Part shown: positions 19,603 to 28,504 of the stretch, piece by piece
Numbering within the stretch: the stretch's first letter is position 1
Layout of the letters: each line of letters starts with the position of its first letter
Source of the DNA: DATFRX01 sp035630615
GTDB taxonomy: Bacteria; Actinomycetota; Actinomycetes; Propionibacteriales; Nocardioidaceae
Assembly: GCA_035630615.1 (NCBI GenBank)
Contig: DASQKI010000026.1
Span: 1-60,774 of the forward strand
Length of the DNA: 60,774 nt
Reading direction: 5' to 3'
Made by a program: the position numbers and the translations under genes
The notes under the pieces: generated by a model
Databases searched by the model: none
What the model was told of the DNA's origin: nothing
Seen by the model: only the letters and a program-made list of their open reading frames with translations

Positions 19603-19748
19603 GGCGCCTCCTTGTCCCTTTCGCCTCGCGGACATACCCTCCAGCGAGCTGACAGGGCACTCTAGCGCTAAGACGGTCCGAGGCGAACAGGGCACAAAGA
19701 CCCACGCGAGCACTCGATACTCGTTTGTAACCTGACGCCGCTTCGTGA

Positions 19749-20930
19749 TCAGGCGAGCGCGAGGAGTGCCGTCGTAGCCAGCACTTTTGCGCCAACCGCA
19801 ACCGCGTTTTCGTCGACTCGAAGACTGCCCTGATGCAGCTCGTAGGTCGCGCCGCCGGGCGTCCGGGTGCCAAGTCGGCCCAGCGCTCCCGGAACCGATT
19901 CGAGATACCACGCGAAGTCTTCGCCGCCGAGACTCTGCGCGGTGGAGGCAACACCTTCGAGGCCAAGCGTCGCCTCGACGGACCGCCGCAGTGTGTCGGT
20001 CGCGATCGCGTCGTTGACGACCGGCGGAACGCCACGCACGTAAGAGATGTCGGCCGTGACGCCGTAGGGCGCGGTGAGGTCTCGGACCAGCTCGCGCACC
20101 ACTCCCTCGGCCTGGTGCCAGGCGCCGATGTCGAGCATCCGCAGGGTGCCGGCCGCCTCGCCGGTGATCGGAATGACGTTGGGTGCCTCGCCGGCATGCA
20201 CCCGGCCCCACACGAGGGTGGCGCCGGCTCGCGGGTCGAGGCGCCGCGACAATGCCGCGGGCAGCTGGGTCATCAGTACGCCGAGGGCGAAGGTGAGGTC
20301 CTCGGTCAGGTGCGGCCGCGACGTATGGCCGCCACGTCCGCTTAGCCGGATCGACACCATGTCGGCAGCGCCGGTGATCGCACCCTCGCGCAGGCCGACC
20401 TGCCCGATGTCGAGGGTCGGGTCGCAGTGCAGCGTGAAGATCGACGAGACGCCATCGAGTACGCCACCGGCCATCAGCTCGTTGGCGCCGCCGGGCATCA
20501 TCTCTTCGGCCGGCTGGAAGATCAGCCGTACCCGTCCCGGCAGCGCGCCGGCGTCGTCGAGACGCGCGAGCGCCAGGCCGGCGCCGAGCAGCGCGGTGGT
20601 GTGGACGTCGTGGCCGCACGCGTGAGCGACGCCGTCGACCGACGACCGCCACGGATCGGAGGTCGTGTCTTGCACGGGGAGCGCGTCGAGGTCGGCACGC
20701 AGCGCGATCCGGCGAGCGGACTCGTGGACCGAGCCGAGGTCAACGACCAGACCCGTCGTCGGGAGCCGCTGGAACGCGATGCCGGCGGCGTCGAGCTCGG
20801 TCGCTACCAGCTCGGTGGTGTTCTTCTCCTCCCAAGCGAGCTCGGGGTGCGCGTGGATCTTTCGGCGCAGCGAAATCAGCGAGGGAACAAGGTCGTCGAC
20901 GTTGGCGACCAAGTCAGAATGACTGGACAC
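19749..20930 (-). CDS. M20 family amidohydrolase (hippurate hydrolase/N-acyl-amino acid type)
   Basis: A 393-residue metallohydrolase of the M20D type that removes acyl groups from amides such as N-acyl amino acids. Signatures: RRKIHAHPELAWEE, ALRADLDALPVQD, the metal ligands in HACGHDVHTTALLGAG, FQPAEEMMPGGA with the catalytic Glu pair, LHCDP, the dimerisation domain SGRGGHTSRPH, and SLGGEDFAWYLE near the end. No signal peptide, so cytoplasmic. Start is GTG at 20930; no Shine-Dalgarno site is seen on this strand, so a leaderless mRNA is possible. It lies upstream of the nucleoside importer on the same strand; the functional link is unclear. Confidence 0.9.
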   Translation of the reverse strand: MSSHSDLVANVDDLVPSLISLRRKIHAHPELAWEEKNTTELVATELDAAGIAFQRLPTTGLVVDLGSVHESARRIALRADLDALPVQDTTSDPWRSSVDGVAHACGHDVHTTALLGAGLALARLDDAGALPGRVRLIFQPAEEMMPGGANELMAGGVLDGVSSIFTLHCDPTLDIGQVGLREGAITGAADMVSIRLSGRGGHTSRPHLTEDLTFALGVLMTQLPAALSRRLDPRAGATLVWGRVHAGEAPNVIPITGEAAGTLRMLDIGAWHQAEGVVRELVRDLTAPYGVTADISYVRGVPPVVNDAIATDTLRRSVEATLGLEGVASTAQSLGGEDFAWYLESVPGALGRLGTRTPGGATYELHQGSLRVDENAVAVGAKVLATTALLALA

Positions 20931-21122
20931 GCTGAGGAGGTTACCGCTCCCCGCGGTCGCGACGTCGGAGCGTCCACGTTAGATCGTTCTGCAACACGTA
21001 CGTAGGACGAACGGGGGCGATCCTCGTTACGTCCGGATTGCGAATTTCAACGGCGTGAGTACGGAGCTGGGCCCGCCCAAAAGTCAGGTGACGGCCGCGC
21101 GTCAGCCGGTCACGATTACGGC

Positions 21123-21302
21123 ATGTCTCGTCACTGGCCGTTGTTCGACCTGCGCATCCGCACGCCCCGACTCGACCTTCGACTCCCCACCGAGGCGTTG
21201 CTCGACGACCTCATCGACACGGCTCTCGACGGCGTCCACGAACCGAGCGAGATGCCGTTCGACGGATTCGATCGGTGTCGTACGCAGTTTGGTTTGTCCT
21301 AG
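21123..21302 (+). pseudogene. N-terminal remnant of a GNAT acetyltransferase
   Basis: A 59-codon frame starting MSRHWPLFDLRIRTPRLDLR and running through LPTEALLDDLIDTALDGVHEPSEMPF before a stop. This is the usual beginning of actinobacterial GNAT acetyltransferases of about 200 residues, whose first strand carries RTPRLELR. The acetyl-CoA binding half is absent: after DGFDRCRTQFGLS the frame ends and the following 116 bp do not encode the rest. It looks like the stub of a deleted gene. The family match is from memory and the stub is short. Confidence 0.55.
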
Positions 21303-21418
21303 TCCGAACTGAGTTGGCGGACGAGTTCGTCGCGTACGAAGGCGTTTGAGGCTCGAACCGCCAACCGAATCAGCCTGAGTCGCGTCTTGGGGGCGTAGAC
21401 GAAGACTTGGGGGACACC

Positions 21419-22117
21419 ATGACCACCGGATCACGTTGGGCGCGCACCGCGCTCGTGACGACGACCTTCGCCTTGCTGACCGCCCTCGCGCCGGCCATCG
21501 GCGACGCGACGGCTCAGCCGGCGGCACGCTGCTCGCGCGGCGTCGTCGCCCTCACCTTCGACGACGGGCCGCGACCCGCGACGACTCGCCCGATCCTCAA
21601 GTTCCTGATCAAGCACCACCTGCCGGCGACGTTCTTCATGATCGGCGAACAGGTCGCCGGTCACCGTCGGCTACTGCACCGGATGCATCGGCACGGCTTC
21701 CGAGTCGCCAACCACACGTTCCGGCACCAGGACCTCACGACGCTCTCGGCCCACCAGATCCGATCGACGTTGCGGCACACCAATCGAGCGATCCGGCGAG
21801 CCGGGCTGCGTTCGCCCCACTTGATGCGCCCGCCCTACGGGGCGATCGACGACCATGCACGACGCGTGATCCGCGACCTCGGCATGGTCCCGGTGCTGTG
21901 GACCATCGACTCGCGCGACTGGGACGGCCGCTCGGCCGACGAGATCGTCCGGTCGGTGCTGGGCCAGCTCCACCGGGGCCCCAACACCGTGCTGCTGCAC
22001 GACGGCGTCGCCAACTCAAACCAGACCCGGGCCGCCCTGCCGCGGTTGATCCGCGGTGTCCGCCACCACGGCTACTGCTTCACCGCACTCAACCGGCACG
22101 GCGTCCCGAGAACCTAA
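21419..22117 (+). CDS. Secreted polysaccharide deacetylase (NodB domain)
   Basis: A 232-residue carbohydrate esterase family 4 protein. Residues 1-38 form a signal peptide (basic start, then ALVTTTFALLTALAPAIG). The NodB domain follows: TFDDGP with the catalytic base and metal Asp, the metal-binding histidines in NHTFRHQDL, RPPYGAID (motif 3), and VLLHDG near the end (motif 5). It would remove N-acetyl groups from peptidoglycan or another amino-sugar polymer outside the membrane. ATG at 21419 is preferred to TTG at 21407; GGGGGA precedes it. Upstream, an 8-bp inverted repeat GTTGGCGG / CCGCCAAC (21313-21320, 21358-21365) may be regulatory. It converges with the mutase gene. Confidence 0.88.
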   Translation: MTTGSRWARTALVTTTFALLTALAPAIGDATAQPAARCSRGVVALTFDDGPRPATTRPILKFLIKHHLPATFFMIGEQVAGHRRLLHRMHRHGFRVANHTFRHQDLTTLSAHQIRSTLRHTNRAIRRAGLRSPHLMRPPYGAIDDHARRVIRDLGMVPVLWTIDSRDWDGRSADEIVRSVLGQLHRGPNTVLLHDGVANSNQTRAALPRLIRGVRHHGYCFTALNRHGVPRT

Positions 22118-22123
22118 CCGCCC

Positions 22124-22186
22124 CGCTGGGAGGACCCAGCTTGCGCGACACGCCGGGCGCGTTGCGCGAAATGGGTCCTCTCAGTG
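22124..22186. repeat. 63-bp palindromic element, copy 2 (possible bidirectional terminator)
   Basis: Same element as at 9051-9113 but in opposite orientation. Outer arms CGCTGGGAGGACC and GGTCCTCTCAGTG; inner complementary TTGCGCGA and cgTTGCGCGAA region. It lies between the convergent polysaccharide deacetylase and acyl-CoA mutase genes, matching the placement of copy 1. Confidence 0.75.
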
Positions 22187-22195
22187 GTGGGGTCG

Positions 22196-23773
<1,578 letters not shown>

Positions 23774-23913
23774 GTGAGGAAGCCTAGGCCGGTTGCGGCG
23801 GCGCGGCAGCATGAGATTTGCCACGCCGCTCGTGGCCGTCGCGACTCCTAGCACCTTTGGCGGCCCTCTTCGTGACTACGATGCTGCCGCCCGCATCGAG
23901 AAGGGGGTTCCCA

Positions 23914-24564
23914 ATGCCTCGGATCCCAGTCAGTGTCCGCCGCGCCACCGTCATCGCGACTGCTGTCGCGGCCACGATCACGGTGGCGCCGTCAGTCGGC
24001 GCCGTCGACTCCCATCCACAAGCCCAAACCCAGTTGTCACCCACACAAGAGACGCCGTCCACCAACGCCCCGGCCCGACGAGCGTGGATCGCTGACCTGG
24101 GTGGTCGGGACGCCGCACCGGAATACAACGCGCAGGGGATGTGGGTCTATCCGCGGTTCAAACGCGGTTGGCTCTTCGTGCAGATCTCCGGCCATAACCT
24201 GCGTCCGAGCCGCAAGTTCAACGGTGCCCGGGTCTACCTCCAGACCGGTGGCGGGTCGCGACCGGACTGGCGGGTCACCTACCGGCTGCCGGGAGATGGC
24301 GACGGAACGGCGGGCGTCGGACTATCCCGGATCCGAGGCTGGGACAGCCCCGGCCACCTTGTCGGATGCAGCCGGCTGTACGCCAAGTGGCGGGTCAATG
24401 TTCGAAAGGTCGAATTCGGGATCCCACGCGGATGCATCCATCGTCACGGTCGGGTCCGGGTCAACGGTGAGACGTGGAACTACACCCGCTACCGTCACGG
24501 CGACCCGGTGTACGGCCGGTACGACGCGGTTCCGGCGACCGACCGACTCAGCCGCTGGATCTGA
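23914..24564 (+). CDS. Hypothetical secreted protein
   Basis: A 216-residue protein without a family that I recognise. The first 35 residues form a Sec signal (VSVRRATVIATAVAATITVAP, cleavage near VGAVDS). A Thr/Ser/Pro linker follows to about residue 60. The folded part is rich in Arg, Trp, Tyr and Gly (WVYPRFKRGWLFVQISGHNL, RGWDSPGHLVGCSRLYAKW) and basic, with two cysteines about 30 residues apart that could form a disulfide. This suggests a small extracellular beta-rich protein. ATG at 23914 follows AAGGGGG at good spacing. It is divergent from the mutase and converges with the MerB-like gene. Confidence 0.68.
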   Translation: MPRIPVSVRRATVIATAVAATITVAPSVGAVDSHPQAQTQLSPTQETPSTNAPARRAWIADLGGRDAAPEYNAQGMWVYPRFKRGWLFVQISGHNLRPSRKFNGARVYLQTGGGSRPDWRVTYRLPGDGDGTAGVGLSRIRGWDSPGHLVGCSRLYAKWRVNVRKVEFGIPRGCIHRHGRVRVNGETWNYTRYRHGDPVYGRYDAVPATDRLSRWI

Positions 24565-24573
24565 CGACTGGAG

Positions 24574-25251
24574 TCACAGCCCCCAGAACGCGCCACTCAG
24601 GCCGACGTCGCGAAGGTACGCCGCGGCGTCGGCCGGCTCGCGACGCCGATAGCCCCGGTCGAGGCGGCCGTCGTACCAGTGCGACGCGAGCCGCCAGAGC
24701 GTGGCGAGGTCCATGACGTACCCGCGCCGCCGTCCGGCGTCGGCCAGCCAGCGGTCGACGCAACCCTCGTCGCAGAAGATCCGCTGATTCGAGCAGGTGT
24801 GCACGATGTCGTCCCACATGTGGGCGGCCGGCACGAGGAAGTGTGCGACCTGGTCGCCGGCCGGCGGAGTGTCTCGACCGACCAGCCCGGCGTACGGCCG
24901 CCGGCAGGCCGGGCACGTCGTCGCGACGAGGACCTCGGGTTCGTCGGGCAGCAGATGCGGGAGCGCGAACGAGTCCCACGCGCAGCCGCCCCACCACAAC
25001 GTCTCGCGACCCATGACCGAAAAGCCCATCGGGATCGACGAGAACGGGTGCGCCAGCACGATCCGGTCGCCCCGTTCGCCGGCCGGCGCTGGGTCGAGGG
25101 CGAGGTGTCGCCGGCTCGCGAGGTCGGCCAGCGTCTCGGCCACGTCGGCTTCCGGCCGGTCGAGCCGGTACGCGAGCTCCGGCGCTGTGGGAGCCCGGCC
25201 GGTCGCGGCGAACGACTCGTACACCTCGAGCCGGACGTCCTCGGAGTCCAC
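24574..25251 (-). CDS. Alkylmercury lyase-like protein (MerB family)
   Basis: A 225-residue protein with a winged-helix N-terminus (residues 1-60) and a MerB-like domain. MerB uses two cysteines and an aspartate to break carbon-mercury bonds; the classic residues are Cys96, Asp99 and Cys159. Here Cys90 and Asp93 (GGCAWDSFALP) and Cys153 (HTCSNQRIF) keep exactly the same spacing. Extra cysteines, Cys113/Cys116 (TTCPACRRPY) and Cys160/Cys164, could bind a metal. No merA, merR or merT is nearby, so a role in mercury resistance is unproven; many relatives are of unknown function. GTG start at 25251, 4 bp after the YihY gene stop, implies an operon. Confidence 0.75.
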   Translation of the reverse strand: MDSEDVRLEVYESFAATGRAPTAPELAYRLDRPEADVAETLADLASRRHLALDPAPAGERGDRIVLAHPFSSIPMGFSVMGRETLWWGGCAWDSFALPHLLPDEPEVLVATTCPACRRPYAGLVGRDTPPAGDQVAHFLVPAAHMWDDIVHTCSNQRIFCDEGCVDRWLADAGRRRGYVMDLATLWRLASHWYDGRLDRGYRRREPADAAAYLRDVGLSGAFWGL

Positions 25252-25255
25252 GAGC

Positions 25256-26329
25256 TCAGTCCTCCGACCGCATGATCCGACGCAGCAGCCAGCTCACGGC
25301 GAGCACGACGGCGGCCGATCGCACAAGCTCCGTCGTTGCCTCGGCCCGAGCCGCGACGCCCTCGCCGAGTGGCGCATCGTCGTCGCTCGGAGCGGCCGGG
25401 CGCGACGACGGTGCGCCACTCGCGGAGGTGGCCGGGGCGGTCTCACAACGGGTCGTCGGCCTCGAGGTCGCGGCCCAGGACGCCCCGATCAGCACCAGAC
25501 GCGAGAAGTAGTTGATCCAGATCAGCAGGATGAGAGCCGTGCCGAACACGGCGAAGGCCGGATTGTCCTTGGTCAGCGCGATCAGATAGACCGCGACCTG
25601 CTTCAGGACCTCGAATCCGACCGCGGCGAGCAGCGCACCCTTCCAGAGTGCATCGGCCGGCACCTGCGGCCGTCCAAGCAGCCGGAACGACACGTAGAAC
25701 ATCACGATGCTGGCAATCAGCCCGAACAGCGTTCCGACGCTGTTCAAGAGCGACGACACGGCCGTGACGTCGTCAATCTCCAACCAGTCCTGGATGTCGC
25801 TCACGAATCCCCGGGTGGCACTGGAGGCGGCAACCGAGACCAGCAGCACGAAGCCGATCACCGCGAGCATGACGAGGTCGACGACCTTGCCAAGCACGAA
25901 GTTGTGCGTCTTGCTCGACGGCGTCTCGAAGACGTCCTGGACTGCCGTCCGCATGGTCGACAGCCACCCCAGACCGGTGTAGACCAGGGTGATCACACCG
26001 AGCACCCCGGCGGTCGCCGCGGCGTCCTCGAACGACGCTGGATTGATCTGGCCCTCGCCGGTGCCGATGATGCTGGGGAACACCTCCGCCAGCGCGTCCC
26101 GGATCGCGTCCTCGGCGTCGGGGTACGCCCCGGTGATCAGCCCGACGACGGCGAACGCGATCGCGAGGATCGGAAAGAAGCTCAAGAACCCGAAGTAGGT
26201 GACCGCACCGGCCAGGACGTTTCCCTCGACCTTGCTGTAGTGCTCGAAGGTCGCGATCAGGTGGTCGAGCAGGCGTGATCGCTCCCGAGCCGCCGCCAAT
26301 CGCCGTTTGAAGCCATCGGCCACGCTCAC
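25256..26329 (-). CDS. YihY/BrkB family inner membrane protein
   Basis: A 357-residue membrane protein of the YihY (formerly RNase BN-like) family, function not firmly known. Six to seven hydrophobic segments are seen; family blocks are GNVLAGAVTYFGFLSFFPILAIAFAVV split over the first helix, GWLSTMRTAVQDVF, and LILLIWINYFSRLVLIGASWAA. The hydrophilic tail from about residue 285 to 330 is partly encoded by a palindromic repeat (25366-25422), giving the low-complexity run SGAPSSRPAAPSDDDAPLGE. A last hydrophobic stretch follows (SAAVVLAVSWLL). GTG start at 26329. Followed 4 bp later by the MerB-like gene. Confidence 0.87.
   Translation of the reverse strand: MSVADGFKRRLAAARERSRLLDHLIATFEHYSKVEGNVLAGAVTYFGFLSFFPILAIAFAVVGLITGAYPDAEDAIRDALAEVFPSIIGTGEGQINPASFEDAAATAGVLGVITLVYTGLGWLSTMRTAVQDVFETPSSKTHNFVLGKVVDLVMLAVIGFVLLVSVAASSATRGFVSDIQDWLEIDDVTAVSSLLNSVGTLFGLIASIVMFYVSFRLLGRPQVPADALWKGALLAAVGFEVLKQVAVYLIALTKDNPAFAVFGTALILLIWINYFSRLVLIGASWAATSRPTTRCETAPATSASGAPSSRPAAPSDDDAPLGEGVAARAEATTELVRSAAVVLAVSWLLRRIMRSED
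25366..25422. repeat. Dispersed palindrome inside the yihY coding tail
   Basis: Arms 25366-25386 (CGAGTGGCGCATCGTCGTCG plus C) and 25402-25422 pair at 20 of 21 positions around a 15-nt loop. The same stem sequence recurs at 45392-45452. In this copy it is translated as part of the hydrophilic C-terminal tail. Confidence 0.72.
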
Positions 26330-26360
26330 GCTGCGCCAGTTTCTTCGCTTGCAACCACGC

Positions 26361-26888
26361 TCACGACAGCGTCACCAAGTCCCCTAACGGAAACTCGCGG
26401 CGCGGCACCCAGCCGTGCACCTCTTCGTGTGTGTACATCGCGAACGCCGGCACGTCGAACCGGCACTCGAAGCCATGCAGCGTCCGGTAGGCCCGGTCGA
26501 GCGCCTCGTCGGGCACGTCCTGGGCGACGGTCACGTGTGGGTGGTAGGGGAACGGCAGGTCGCGTTCGAGCGGCCCGGTCCGGATCGCCTCCGACAGCAG
26601 CTCGCAGGTGGAGATGCCCTCGGTCAGGGCGACGAAGACCACCGGTGAGTTGGGCCGGAAGGTCGCGGTGCCTCGCAGCTGCATCCGAAACCTCGGATGG
26701 GCCGAGGCGACCTTGCTCAAATGCTCGTCGATCTCGTCGAGCGCGGCCGACTCCACCAGCGTCGGCGGCAACAGCGTGACGTGGGTCGGCACCGACTCGG
26801 CCTGGGCGTCACCGAAGGAGGCCCGATGGCGGCGAAGCTCGGCGCCGTAGGGATCGGGGACCGGGATCGCGACACCGACGGTGAGCAT
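26361..26888 (-). CDS. 2'-5' RNA ligase/2H phosphoesterase superfamily protein
   Basis: A 175-residue 2H phosphoesterase. The two HxT catalytic motifs are present: His36-Val-Thr38 in PTHVTLLPP and a second HVTVA in PYHPHVTVAQD near residue 118. Members act on 2',3'-cyclic phosphates or 2'-5' linkages in RNA; bacterial roles are poorly known. ATG at 26888 begins directly with the conserved first strand TVGVAIPVPDPYG. It lies 49 bp downstream of trpS on the same strand and 31 bp before the yihY gene, so cotranscription of the group is plausible. Confidence 0.83.
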   Translation of the reverse strand: MLTVGVAIPVPDPYGAELRRHRASFGDAQAESVPTHVTLLPPTLVESAALDEIDEHLSKVASAHPRFRMQLRGTATFRPNSPVVFVALTEGISTCELLSEAIRTGPLERDLPFPYHPHVTVAQDVPDEALDRAYRTLHGFECRFDVPAFAMYTHEEVHGWVPRREFPLGDLVTLS

Positions 26889-26937
26889 GGTGCTGACACT
26901 ATGACATCGGCCTTCCACGGTCGCCGGGAGCCTCCGG

Positions 26938-27951
26938 TCAAAGCGTCTCAGCGCGGACGAATCCGACTCGGTCGTAGACCGTGGCGAGGGTGTCCGCGGC
27001 GACCGTCTGGGCCCGCTCCGCGCCGGTCGCCAGGATCTTGTCGAGCTCGGCCCGGTCGTCGAGCAGCTCGAGGGTCCGGTCACGGAACGGTGTCACGAAC
27101 TCGACGACGAGCTCGGCCAGGTCGCCCTTGAGATCGCCGTAGCCGCGTCCTTCGTACCGCGCCTCGATCTCGGGGATGCTCACACCCGCGAGCACCGAGT
27201 AGATCGTGAGCAGGTTGGAGATGCCGGGCTTGTCGTCCTCGTCGAACCGCACCTCGCGACCGGAGTCGGTGACCGCGGAGCGCACCTTCTTGGCCGAGAC
27301 CTTCGGGTCGTCGAGCAGCTCGATGATGCCGGCCGGCGACGACGCGGACTTGCTCATCTTGATCGTCGGGTCGGCGAGGTCGGTGATCTTGGCCGTCTCC
27401 TTGACGATGTAAGCGTCCGGCAGCCGGAACGTCTCACCGAAGCGGTGATTGAACCGGCCGGCGAGATCGCGGGTCAGCTCGATGTGCTGGCGCTGGTCCT
27501 CGCCGACGGGCACTCGATGGGTCTGGTAGAGCAGGATGTCGGCGGCCTGCAGGATCGGGTACGTGAACAGCCCGACGGTGGCTCGGTCGGCACCGCCACG
27601 AGTCGACTTGTCCTTGAACTGCGTCATCCGGCTCGCCTCGCCGAACCCGGTCAGACAACCGAGGACCCATGCCAGCTGTGCGTGCTCGGGCACCTGGCTC
27701 TGGACGAACAGGGTCGACCGCTCCGGGTCGATCCCGGCCGCGAGCAACTGTGCCGCCGACCGGCGGGTGCGGTCGCGGAGCTGCTCGGGGTCGTAGTCGA
27801 CCGTGATCGCGTGCAGGTCGACGATGCAGTAGAACGCGTCGTGGTCGTCTTGCAGCCCGACCCACTGGCGCAAGGCACCGAGGTAGTTGCCGAAGTGGAA
27901 CGAGTCGGCGGTCGGCTGGATGCCCGACAGCACACGCGGGAGGGACGGCAT
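26938..27951 (-). CDS. trpS: Tryptophanyl-tRNA synthetase
   Basis: A 337-residue class I synthetase that charges tRNA-Trp using ATP. The HIGH-type motif is HFGN (in SFHFGNYLGALRQW) and the second is KMSKS in PTIKMSKSASSPAG. Other family blocks are IQPTAD near the start, DLHAIT, TYPILQAADILLY and VPVGEDQRQHIELTRDLA. Length is normal. ATG at 27951 gives the standard N-terminus MPSLPRVLSG. It is divergent from the ECF sigma factor gene. An essential housekeeping gene unless a second copy exists elsewhere. Confidence 0.96.
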   Translation of the reverse strand: MPSLPRVLSGIQPTADSFHFGNYLGALRQWVGLQDDHDAFYCIVDLHAITVDYDPEQLRDRTRRSAAQLLAAGIDPERSTLFVQSQVPEHAQLAWVLGCLTGFGEASRMTQFKDKSTRGGADRATVGLFTYPILQAADILLYQTHRVPVGEDQRQHIELTRDLAGRFNHRFGETFRLPDAYIVKETAKITDLADPTIKMSKSASSPAGIIELLDDPKVSAKKVRSAVTDSGREVRFDEDDKPGISNLLTIYSVLAGVSIPEIEARYEGRGYGDLKGDLAELVVEFVTPFRDRTLELLDDRAELDKILATGAERAQTVAADTLATVYDRVGFVRAETL

Positions 27952-28075
27952 GGCCGCAATTGTGCCAGCGCACCACTGAGGAGTCGTCGACACGTCCGCC
28001 GTACCCCCGATGCAACCGTCGGGCGGGCCCAGGCATCGTCATCATGTGATGAAAGCGTCGACCGAAGGGGGGCAC

Positions 28076-28504
28076 GTGGACGAGCGGTCGTCTCCTGGAC
28101 AGCCCGTCGAGCCGATCGACGCCCGGCGGCTGTTCGACGCGTCGTACCGGCGGCTGGTCGTGCAGATGTACGGAGTGTGCGGCGACCTCACCGAGGCCGA
28201 GGACGCTGTCTCGGAGGCGTTCGTACGCGCCCTGGCCAAGCCACGAGCACTCGGCCGAGTCGCGAATCCCGAGGCAGAGCTGTCGCCGGACCACGTGGCA
28301 CTTGTCACGGCGCTGCAGCAGCTTTCCGAGCATCAACGTGTGGCGATCGCGCTGCACCATCTAGGAGACGTGCCGGTCAACGAGGTCGCCCAAACGCTGG
28401 GCGTGCCGGTCGGCACGGTGAAGGCGCGGCTGTCTCGCGGGCGAGCCGCTCTCGCCGCGCTGCTCTCCGATCCCAACGAGTCGACGGAGGCACCTCATGC
28501 TTGA
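28076..28504 (+). CDS. ECF sigma-70 factor with internal deletion of region 2.3-2.4
   Basis: A 142-residue ECF sigma factor-like protein (GTG start at 28076 after AAGGGGGG; an ATG at 28049 is in frame). Region 2.1-2.2 is seen in FDASYRRLVVQMYGVCGDLTEAEDAVSEAFVRAL. Region 4 is intact: LQQLSEHQRVAIALHHLGDV and the helix-turn-helix VNEVAQTLGVPVGTVKARLSRGRAAL. Between them, VANPEAELSPDHV joins directly, whereas relatives have NPEAWLRTVAVN... and about 30-35 further residues that form the -10-recognising region. The reading frame is kept. It may be a nonfunctional sigma factor or an unusual regulator. It overlaps the next gene by 8 bp. Confidence 0.78.
   Translation: MDERSSPGQPVEPIDARRLFDASYRRLVVQMYGVCGDLTEAEDAVSEAFVRALAKPRALGRVANPEAELSPDHVALVTALQQLSEHQRVAIALHHLGDVPVNEVAQTLGVPVGTVKARLSRGRAALAALLSDPNESTEAPHA

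Noticed and set aside
24574..25251. Firm call of mercury resistance
   Set aside because: No other mer genes are nearby; only the fold and three residues support it.
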